From positions 19,222-83,221 of the forward strand of contig JAUHYW010000043.1 in NCBI GenBank assembly GCA_030426085.1: 64,000 nt of DNA, written 5' to 3'. The notes below the pieces were generated by a model that was not told the DNA's origin, did not search any database, and saw only the letters and a program-made list of their open reading frames with translations. A program made the translations under genes and the position numbers. Shown here piece by piece: positions 30,448 through 36,845 of the stretch; positions within the stretch are counted from its first letter, which is position 1, and each line of letters starts with the position of its first letter. Source of the stretch: a bacterium. GTDB taxonomy: Bacteria > Myxococcota_A > Bradymonadia > UBA7976 > UBA1532.

Positions 30448-30783
30448 TCAGGCGGCCTTCTGACCGAGGAAGGCTTCGAAGCGGCGGCGGGCGCGGGGCG
30501 CGAGGTACTTGAAACGGTAGCCCCGGACCCGGGTCCCGTCGGCGGCGTCGCCTTCATAGCGCAGCTCGCCGAGCGCGCGGATGGCCGGGCCGTCGTCGGG
30601 CAGGGTGAAGCTGAGCCACGCGTGGCGCGGGCGGCCCCAGCCGCGGCCGGGCGTGCCCCGCAGGCGGACGCCGTCGGCCGAGACGTCGTCGGTGACGCAC
30701 AGGCAGCGCTGGTCCTCGGCGAGGATGTGGTCGACGAAGAGCCGCAGGGGCAGGCGGTCGTGGGTTCGGCGCTCGGCGCTCAT
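30448..30783 (-). CDS. PilZ-domain protein
   Basis: The 111-residue protein consists of one PilZ domain: RRTHDRLPLRLFV carries the RxxxR-type motif that grips cyclic-di-GMP, and VTDDVSADGVRLRG is the D/NxSxxG element. Such proteins link cyclic-di-GMP to motility, development or secretion. The start at 30783 is chosen because GGGAGG lies upstream and the longer reading lacks coding character. It is convergent with the glycoside-hydrolase-like gene. Confidence 0.85.
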   Translation of the reverse strand: MSAERRTHDRLPLRLFVDHILAEDQRCLCVTDDVSADGVRLRGTPGRGWGRPRHAWLSFTLPDDGPAIRALGELRYEGDAADGTRVRGYRFKYLAPRARRRFEAFLGQKAA

Positions 30784-30894
30784 CGCTCCCTCCCGGTCGT
30801 CTCGCCGGTCCGCCCGGCGTGTACGCATACTTGAGTACATGGTCTCACGATGTGCGCGCAAGGGAGATATGTGCGCGATGTCGGCGGCAGGGGC

Positions 30895-31281
30895 TCAGAC
30901 GTAGTCGGTGAGGTTGCGCCGACCGCCGGGTCGGTCGCTCTCGTGGGCGCTCTGGCACTTCACGCACAGCTCGACGGCGGGCATCAGCTCGAGCCGGCGG
31001 CGGCGGATGGGCTCCTCGCAGTCGAGGCACAGCCCGTAGTCCTCCGGGTCGCGCTCGATGCGCCGCAGGGCGGCCTCGATGCGGCGCAGCTCGCTGGCCC
31101 GGTTGCGGTTGCGGCTGCTGGCGATGCTTTGAAGCATCTCGTTGAGCGGCTGGTGATCGTCGTCCCGCTTGCCGATGTCGTCGGTGCGGTTGGGATCGAG
31201 CTTGATCGGGCCGTCCTCTCGCAGCGCGGCCTTCAAGGCCAGCAGCCGGGCCCGGAACTGGCTCAACTCGTCGGCGGTCAC
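30895..31281 (-). CDS. DksA/TraR-type zinc-finger protein
   Basis: The 128-residue protein has an N-terminal coiled-coil-like helix pair (LSQFRARLLALKAALRED, RRIEAALRRIERDPEDYG) and a four-cysteine zinc finger (CLDCEEPI ... CVKCQ), the layout of DksA/TraR factors. DksA family members bind the RNA polymerase secondary channel and modulate transcription with ppGpp. The GTG at 31281 follows GGGAGAG. An ATG at 31395 preceded by AAGGAGG would add 38 Arg/Pro-rich residues and is the alternative start. Confidence 0.85.
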   Translation of the reverse strand: MTADELSQFRARLLALKAALREDGPIKLDPNRTDDIGKRDDDHQPLNEMLQSIASSRNRNRASELRRIEAALRRIERDPEDYGLCLDCEEPIRRRRLELMPAVELCVKCQSAHESDRPGGRRNLTDYV

Positions 31282-31406
31282 GGTCTCTCCCTGGCGTCTG
31301 CGCCACCGGCGGGCGGCGTGGGCACTGCTCCAGGATACGCTCACCCGCGCCGCGGGCAAGGGGGCATGGGGCAGGGGCAGGGCGCGTAGAGCCATCGGGT
31401 CCTCCT

Positions 31407-31832
31407 TCAGATCGCGCGGCGGTGGCGGCTGTCGTGGCCCGCTTCGGCCGCCGCGGGCAGGGTGAAGCGGTGGTGGGTGGCGGCGCCGACGCCCGGCGCG
31501 ACGAGCAGGCCGGCCCGCTCGGCTTCGAAGTAGACGAACGGCGCCTGGCGCAGCCCGGCGGGCACGAAGCCGAGCACGGTGCCGCTCGCGGCGTGGTGCT
31601 CCATGGCGATCGGGGTGTCGAGCGGGTGCCCCGGGGCCAGCGCGCCGATGCGGGCGAGCAGCCGCCACAGGCGCCGGGTGAGCCGGGGGTGCTCGATGGG
31701 GTCCGCGTCTCGGCGGAAGGCGGGGTCGGCCACCAGCGACATCAGCCGTCGGGCGGCGCAGGTGGGGTCGGGTCGACCCAACAGGGTCGATCTCAACTGG
31801 GCGATCCGGCTCTCGATCGGCGCGCGACGCAT
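31407..31832 (-). CDS. Hypothetical protein upstream of the DksA/TraR-type gene
   Basis: The 141-residue frame starts at ATG 31832 behind GAGGAGG. It is soluble, Arg/Ala/His-rich, begins IESRIAQLRSTLLG and contains HPLDTPIAMEHHAASG and FVYFEAERAGLLVAPG. I do not recognise a family. It lies directly upstream of the DksA/TraR-type gene on the same strand, so co-transcription is likely. Its upstream region contains two A-tracts on the coding strand. Confidence 0.65.
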   Translation of the reverse strand: MRRAPIESRIAQLRSTLLGRPDPTCAARRLMSLVADPAFRRDADPIEHPRLTRRLWRLLARIGALAPGHPLDTPIAMEHHAASGTVLGFVPAGLRQAPFVYFEAERAGLLVAPGVGAATHHRFTLPAAAEAGHDSRHRRAI

Positions 31833-31908
31833 CGCACCTCCTCGCGGCTGTCAGGATGACTAGGAGACGAGGAGGGTCAGGTGTCCGAAAGAAGTGGACC
31901 GATCGCGG

Positions 31909-31925
31909 TTCTTTTTTGCTTTTTT
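31909..31925 (-). promoter_or_regulatory. Paired A-tracts upstream of the 141-aa gene
   Basis: On the minus strand there are two six-adenine runs separated by GC, striking in 72% GC surroundings. They lie about 77 bp upstream of the 31832 start and could act as an UP-like or curved-DNA promoter element. On the plus strand they look like a T-run, but no plus-strand gene precedes them. Confidence 0.35.
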
Positions 31926-31964
31926 CAGGATCGGCGGGGGATCCGAGGGGCGGTCGAGGGCCCA

Positions 31965-32003
31965 GCGGGAGGGCGTCAGGGCCCGGCGGGAGGGCGTCAG
32001 GGC
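31965..32003. repeat. 18-bp direct repeat, 21-bp period, at the stop of the IgGFc-type gene
   Basis: GCGGGAGGGCGTCAGGGC occurs at 31965 and again at 31986. The second copy contains the TGA stop of the minus-strand gene ending at 31997. It looks like a recent short duplication. Confidence 0.7.
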
Positions 32004-33778
32004 ACGGTGATCCGCCGCAGATCGAGCCCGCCGGCGAAGAGGTACGAGACGGCCGGCGAGTAGCCGTGCACCAGCAGGCCGCAGCCCTCGTCGCACTCGA
32101 GGCGGTGCTGGCCGGGGCCGATGGGGATCCGGCCCCCGGCGAAGGCCCCGGCGAAGGGGGTGAGGGCGTCCTCGATGCGCCGCCCGTCGAGGGTCACCCC
32201 GCTGCTCGCGGGGGCCACCACCGAGATGTACTGCTCGTCGTACTCGTCGGGGGCGAGGAAGGCGTAGGCCTCGCGGAACTGCTCGAGCGGCGGGGCGAAG
32301 GCCATCGCCGGATCGCCCATCGGGTTGCCGTTGTTGCCCCCGGCCGACAGCAGGAACTGCCCGACCAGGATCGGCTTGTCGGCGATGACGAGGGTGTCGC
32401 CGTCGATGAACAGGTCGTCGCAGGTCTGGCCGACTCCGATCTCGCACTGCGCGCGGGCGTTGCCCGCCCGGTCGCGAGCCGGGGGGTCGATGCGGATCTC
32501 GGTGTCGGGCTCGAGCGCCATGATGCGCAGCATGTCGGCGACGGTCTGCCCCCGGCGCAGCTCGGTGCGGGGGGCGCTGCGGGCGATGGCGAAGCGCAGG
32601 CCCCAGGTCGAGGCGGGGAAGAGCTGCTCTTCGATGTGGTCGGCGCAGCACGGCGGCGGGTTCAGGTCGCTGAGCAGGACCGCCTCGTGCCCCACGAAGA
32701 CCCCGAACGGGGTCTGCCCGTCGACCGCCTCGATGCGGGTGCCGGTCAGGTCGCCGTCGTCGACGGCCTCGAGGTTGAGCACCTCGCCCTGCTGGAGCGT
32801 GAACCGGTGCAGCATGCCGGCCGGCAGGCTGGGCAGCGCGGGTCCGGCCCGCACCGGCGCGGTGGGCTGCACGGCGACCTCGGTGGGACCCTCGGCGCTG
32901 GCGACGATGGCGATGTAGCCGCTGTAGTCGTGGATCGGGTCGCGGCTGAGGGTCGGCTGGGTCATCGCGTAGTAGACGGTGTCGTAGGCATGCTCGGGGA
33001 TGAGCAGCGAGCCGTCGTTGCTGAAGACCCCCACGTTGTCGAGCGGGTTGAACTGGTAGGCGACGATAGGCACCGTCGCCGTCAGCCGGTAGGCCCGGCG
33101 CCCCTGGCTGGTGTGGTCGATCGACCAGTCGGCGAAGCCGAGCTCGCCGGGGTGGATCTTGGCCACGCCGCCCGGCTCGACCTGCTGGAAGTGGGCCTCG
33201 CCCGGCCCGGCGCCTTCCAGGCCGATGGTCACCGGCTCGGTCAGCGAGGGGTTGGCGACGACGATGGCGAAGGGCGAGTGCTGGGCGTCGAGCACGCAGA
33301 CCGGCGTCCGCCCGCACGCCACGCCGGTCGAGCAGGTGCCGTCGACCTCACACAGCCAGGCCACCGGGCCGTTCTGCCCCTGCTGCACGCAGACGTCGAG
33401 GTCGTCGCGCAGGGTCGAGCCGTCCTGGCAGCCTTCGGGACCCGCGGGGCGCAGCACCTCGACCGCGTTGTCGAGGTCGACCGCCCAGTACTCACAGCCG
33501 AGGTAGGAGTCGTTGGCCGCCGCGGTGAGGCAGGCCTCCATGCAGTTGTCGCCGTCGCACACCTCGGGGGCGCAGTTGTCGGTCCCGGTCACCTCATACA
33601 GCCCGCCGCGGCAGATCAGCTCGTCGAAGCCCTCGCACTTGATCTCACCCTCGACGCAGGCCCCGCCGTCGTTCGTCGGTCCGGCGTCGCGGGGGGTGTC
33701 GGCCCCCTCGGCGCAGGCGGTCAGCGCGGCGAGGCCCAGCGCGAGGGCGAGGCGAGCGGGGAAGGGGACGGCCGACAT
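31997..33778 (-). CDS. IgGFc-binding-type lipoprotein
   Basis: The 593-residue protein has a lipobox (LGLAALTACAEG), then a Cys-rich segment (CVEGEIKCEGFDELICRGG ... CAPEVCDGDNCMEAC). The long region from about 110 onward follows the IgGFc-binding family pattern seen widely in Myxococcota: GCEYWAVDLDN, PFAIVVANPS, AYQFNPLDNVGVFSNDGSLLIPE, FGVFVGHEAVLL, CCADHIEEQLFPASTWG and KPILVGQFLLSAGG. The name comes from a mucosal protein. In bacteria the role is unknown but probably adhesive or surface-exposed. Start after GGAGG. Confidence 0.88.
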   Translation of the reverse strand: MSAVPFPARLALALGLAALTACAEGADTPRDAGPTNDGGACVEGEIKCEGFDELICRGGLYEVTGTDNCAPEVCDGDNCMEACLTAAANDSYLGCEYWAVDLDNAVEVLRPAGPEGCQDGSTLRDDLDVCVQQGQNGPVAWLCEVDGTCSTGVACGRTPVCVLDAQHSPFAIVVANPSLTEPVTIGLEGAGPGEAHFQQVEPGGVAKIHPGELGFADWSIDHTSQGRRAYRLTATVPIVAYQFNPLDNVGVFSNDGSLLIPEHAYDTVYYAMTQPTLSRDPIHDYSGYIAIVASAEGPTEVAVQPTAPVRAGPALPSLPAGMLHRFTLQQGEVLNLEAVDDGDLTGTRIEAVDGQTPFGVFVGHEAVLLSDLNPPPCCADHIEEQLFPASTWGLRFAIARSAPRTELRRGQTVADMLRIMALEPDTEIRIDPPARDRAGNARAQCEIGVGQTCDDLFIDGDTLVIADKPILVGQFLLSAGGNNGNPMGDPAMAFAPPLEQFREAYAFLAPDEYDEQYISVVAPASSGVTLDGRRIEDALTPFAGAFAGGRIPIGPGQHRLECDEGCGLLVHGYSPAVSYLFAGGLDLRRITVP

Positions 33779-33953
33779 GGGGAACCTCCGCCGGGTGGAT
33801 TGCAGGTGGCCAGAGACAGTGCAGATAGCCTGCCATGCCCGGAGGCGCGGCGCTGCGGCCTCGGTGCGCCGGCGCGGGTCGCCGGGCTGGGACCGGGCGG
33901 TCTCGGCGGGACATGCGCAGCGCGGTCGGCGCCCGAAGCAGAGGGGGGTCGGC

Positions 33954-34757
33954 TCACCCGCGGGCGTAGGCCGCGCGGGCCCACCGCGGGCGGCGGGGGC
34001 GTGGGATCCGGGCCATGGCGGCGTACAGAAGCCGCCGCGCGGGCCGCTTCGGCTCGGGCCCGTCGCCCGCGGCGGGCGGGCGGTGGAAGCCGCATTGCGG
34101 GCAGAGCGTCTCGCGGGGCAGCGGCGGCGGGTGGCCCAGCGCGGCCTTGAGCCGGCGGGCGGCGCGGATGCCGGGGAAGAAGCCCCGGGTCCAGGTGATG
34201 TGCAGATCGGCGCGCCGCATGCCGGGCAGCAGGCCCGCCAGATCGGCGTCGTCGAAGCTGCGCAGGTGATAGAACGGGTTGAAGCGGCAGCCGCACGCGG
34301 GGCATTGCACCTGCGCCCGCCGCTCGCGGAAGGGCACCGTGATGATCGCCCGGGGCGCGACCCGGGCCAGCTCGCGCCGGGCGGCGTCGTAGATCCCGTG
34401 GGGCAGGTGCTCGAGCAGCTCGGTGGCCAGCACCACGTCGAAGGCGTCGTCGGCGAAGGGCAGCGCCGCCGCCGAGCCCTGCACGATGTCGACCCCGAAC
34501 AGGCGCCGGCCGGTGTCCGCCGCCCGGGCGCTCAGCTCGAGGCCCGTCGCGGCGACCTCCGGTCGAGCCCGGGCGAGCAGGCTCAGCGCGATGCCCGCGC
34601 CACAGCCGACGTCGAGCACCCGCCGGGCGTCGGCGGGGATGGCCTCGACGACCCCCCGCAGCCGGGCCATCTCGCGGGGGTTGTCGAGCTGGCGGCGGCG
34701 CAGCGCGGCGTCCGGGTCGGCCCCGACGGCGTGCTCGTAGTAGGCGGCGTGCTCCAT
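33954..34757 (-). CDS. Class I SAM-dependent methyltransferase with zinc-type Cys motifs
   Basis: The 267-residue protein has the SAM-binding motif VLDVGCGAGIALSL at about residue 47, the acidic residue of motif II (TGLELS), and the later VVLATELLEHL motif. It resembles UbiE/type-11 methyltransferases acting on small molecules or glycans. The CPACGCRF and CPQCGFHRPP pairs form a possible zinc ribbon in the C-terminal part, unusual for the family. The substrate is unknown. The C-terminal tail is Arg/Pro-rich. Confidence 0.85.
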   Translation of the reverse strand: MEHAAYYEHAVGADPDAALRRRQLDNPREMARLRGVVEAIPADARRVLDVGCGAGIALSLLARARPEVAATGLELSARAADTGRRLFGVDIVQGSAAALPFADDAFDVVLATELLEHLPHGIYDAARRELARVAPRAIITVPFRERRAQVQCPACGCRFNPFYHLRSFDDADLAGLLPGMRRADLHITWTRGFFPGIRAARRLKAALGHPPPLPRETLCPQCGFHRPPAAGDGPEPKRPARRLLYAAMARIPRPRRPRWARAAYARG

Positions 34758-34847
34758 GAGCCGACCGTATCACGGCGCCCGGTCGCCCGCGGCGTCCACC
34801 GGCGCCGGCCGCGCCGCGCGCAGAAAGGGTTGAGGCCCTCGCAAGAA

Positions 34848-34863
34848 CCCCGATTCTTCGGGG
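34848..34863. other. Hairpin CCCCGA-TTCT-TCGGGG
   Basis: This is a perfect 6-bp stem with a four-base loop, in the divergent gap between the methyltransferase and hydrolase genes. There is no T-run on either strand, so it is not an ordinary intrinsic terminator. It belongs to the dyad-rich block running to about 34977. Confidence 0.5.
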
Positions 34864-34895
34864 CGGCCGCTGAACTTGACGTAATCAGGCCCGCT

Positions 34896-34977
34896 CAGAT
34901 CGACGAGCAGACCTCTCGCGTCTGCGAAACGTGATCTGGGCGCCGAAATCGGCCGATTCAGATTGGACCGAATTCGG
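34896..34977. promoter_or_regulatory. Dyad-rich block upstream of the hydrolase gene
   Basis: It contains nested dyads (CAGATC 34896 with GATCTG 34933, enclosing GCAGAC 34907 with GTCTGC 34920). Two perfect palindromes follow, AATCGGCCGATT at 34947-34958 and CCGAATTCGG at 34968-34977. The block is more AT-rich than its surroundings. It may hold operators for the gene at 35076; a weak TTGATC-N17-TACCAA promoter lies at 35008-35036. Confidence 0.4.
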
Positions 34978-35075
34978 GGGTCGAGTTTTTACGACGGCCT
35001 CAAAGGGTTGATCTGAGCCGCGGCGCCCGTTACCAATTGCTACGTTTCCTCTCATAGATCGTATTCGGAGGATAC

Positions 35076-36008
35076 ATGCCCTCCCCCCTGCATCTCCGAC
35101 AGCTGCTGTTGCCGGCGCTGCTCCTACTCGGCGGCTGCGGCCCCGAGAGCGGATTGGACGGCGCCGCGGCGGACAGCGTGGGCTCGGTCGACGACTGGCC
35201 CGGCGGGCGCTACGCCGTCGAGTTCACCAACCCGCTCGGCGAGGCGATCACCGGGGTGCTCGAGCTGCCCCCCGGCTTCGATCGCGTCCCGACGGTGATG
35301 GTCCTGCACGGGTCGGGCGGCCTCTTCCGCCCGCCCGAGGACCCCGAGGCGTTCGACCCGGCCACCGGGCAGTACGAGCGGCAGTTCCGCGAGTGGTCCG
35401 AGATCCTGGGCGACGCGGGCTATGCGGCGTTCTTCCCGGCCTCGTTCTACAGCCGGGGTTCGTTCGACTGGAACGACGACCCGCCGCCCGGCATGACCGA
35501 CGTGGATCGCCTGCGCTCGAGGGCCCACGACGCGGTCGCGGCGATGGACTGGCTCTGCCGCCACCCCCGTGTCGACTGCGGGCGCACCGCGGTCATCGGC
35601 TTCTCCAACGGCGGCTCGACGCTGCTGCTGTCGCAATACGCCGGGCTCGACGTGCACCCCGACTTCCCCGACCTGCGGCTGCCCCCCGCCGAGCGCCTGC
35701 CCCGGGTGGGCGTCGCCTACTACCCCGGCTGCGGCTTGCAGGGCTTCATCGGGCTGGCCGAGGGTGACTACCGCCCGCGGGTGCCGCTGATGTGGATCCA
35801 CGGCAGCGACGACCGCCTGCTCGAGAACTGCCTCACCCGGGCCCGCCAGACCCTGGCCCTCGGAGGGCAGGTCGACCACGTCGTCTACCCCGGGGTGGGG
35901 CACGGCTTCGACGGCTACCCGGACAACGACCTCGAGGCGCTCGCCGAAGCCGACGCCCGGGTCATGACCCTCGCCCGCCTGCGGCTGGCCTTCGCCACCG
36001 CCCGCTGA
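35076..36008 (+). CDS. Dienelactone-hydrolase-family lipoprotein
   Basis: The 310-residue alpha/beta hydrolase has a lipobox (LLPALLLLGGCGPE) and the oxyanion region VLHGSGGL. The nucleophile elbow is GFSNGG (GxSxG), the acid is in WIHGSDDRL and the His in GVGHGFDGYP. It is therefore a complete Ser-Asp-His triad in a secreted, lipid-anchored enzyme. Cysteine is the nucleophile in classical dienelactone hydrolases; the serine here suggests an esterase. The start follows GGAGG. Confidence 0.88.
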   Translation: MPSPLHLRQLLLPALLLLGGCGPESGLDGAAADSVGSVDDWPGGRYAVEFTNPLGEAITGVLELPPGFDRVPTVMVLHGSGGLFRPPEDPEAFDPATGQYERQFREWSEILGDAGYAAFFPASFYSRGSFDWNDDPPPGMTDVDRLRSRAHDAVAAMDWLCRHPRVDCGRTAVIGFSNGGSTLLLSQYAGLDVHPDFPDLRLPPAERLPRVGVAYYPGCGLQGFIGLAEGDYRPRVPLMWIHGSDDRLLENCLTRARQTLALGGQVDHVVYPGVGHGFDGYPDNDLEALAEADARVMTLARLRLAFATAR

Positions 36009-36040
36009 TCATCTCCCGCGCGGCGAAGAAAGTTCTTGAA

Positions 36041-36057
36041 CCTCACGCAGCGTGAGG
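36041..36057. promoter_or_regulatory. MerR-type operator, 17-bp palindrome
   Basis: CCTCACGC-A-GCGTGAGG is a perfect palindrome, immediately after TTGAAC at 36036-36041. MerR-family activators bind such dyads inside promoters with a long spacer. The gene at 36107 encodes a MerR protein, so autoregulation is likely. A clear -10 was not seen. Confidence 0.65.
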
Positions 36058-36106
36058 GCGCACGGTCGAGCCACCCTCGACCGACGATCCCCGAAGGGAG
36101 CGCGAG

Positions 36107-36832
36107 ATGACCTGGAAGGTCGGTGAGATCGCCCGCCGCTGTGGCGTCACCGTGCGCACGCTGCATCACTACGAAGCCATCGGGCTGGTGGTGCCGTGGC
36201 GCTCGGCGAGCGGCCACCGGCTGTACGCCGCCGAGCACGTCGAGCGCCTGCATCGGGTGCTCGCGCTGCGCCAGCTCGGCATGGGGCTGGACGACATCGC
36301 GGCGGCGCTGGACGGAGCCGGCGGCACGACGCTGGCGGTCGTCGACCGGCAGATCGCCGCGCTCGACGAGGCCATCCGGCAGCAGCAGGCGCTCAAGCGC
36401 CGACTGGAAGGCATCGCCGCCCGCTTGAGGCAGGGTCGGTCGGTCGAGGGGGAACACTTCCTGGATGCCATGGAGGAGATGGCCATGATCGAGAAATACT
36501 ACACCCCCGAGCAGCTCGAGCAGCTCGCCGCCCGCCGCGACGCGCTCGGCCCCGACGGCATGAAGGCCGCCGAGCAGGCGTGGCGCGATCTGTTCGCCGA
36601 CGTGCGGACGGCCATGGACGGCGGGGTCGACGTCGCGAGCGACGAGGCCCGGGGGCTCGCCGACCGCTGGCAGGCGCTCGTCGACGGGTTCACCGGCGGC
36701 GACGCCGGCATCAGCGCCTCGCTGGGCGACCTGTGGCAGAGCGAGGGCGACGAGGTGATGCAGCGCCACCAGATGGATCCGGCGGTCTTCGCCTGGATGG
36801 GCCGGGTGCAGGCCGCCCGCGGGTCCGACTGA
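36107..36832 (+). CDS. MerR-family regulator with TipAS-like effector domain
   Basis: Residues 1-70 form a MerR winged helix: WKVGEIARRCGVTVRTLHHYEAIGLV followed by GHRLY. A dimerisation helix comes next. The C-terminal 110 residues (MIEKYYTPEQLEQLAARRDALG ... MDPAVFAWMGRVQAAR) match the TipAS antibiotic-binding fold of TipAL-type regulators. Such proteins sense drugs such as thiostrepton-like peptides and activate their own operon. The palindrome at 36041 supports autoregulation. Confidence 0.9.
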   Translation: MTWKVGEIARRCGVTVRTLHHYEAIGLVVPWRSASGHRLYAAEHVERLHRVLALRQLGMGLDDIAAALDGAGGTTLAVVDRQIAALDEAIRQQQALKRRLEGIAARLRQGRSVEGEHFLDAMEEMAMIEKYYTPEQLEQLAARRDALGPDGMKAAEQAWRDLFADVRTAMDGGVDVASDEARGLADRWQALVDGFTGGDAGISASLGDLWQSEGDEVMQRHQMDPAVFAWMGRVQAARGSD

Positions 36833-36845
36833 CGGCGCCGGGGGC

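Noticed and set aside
30364..30834. Plus-strand open frame opposite the PilZ gene
   Set aside because: The minus-strand PilZ frame has recognisable motifs and a ribosome-binding site; the plus frame has neither.
31909..31934. Rho-independent terminator with T-run
   Set aside because: The T-run is on the plus strand, where no gene precedes it, and the only flanking dyad (CCGATC/GATCGG) places the run inside the loop.
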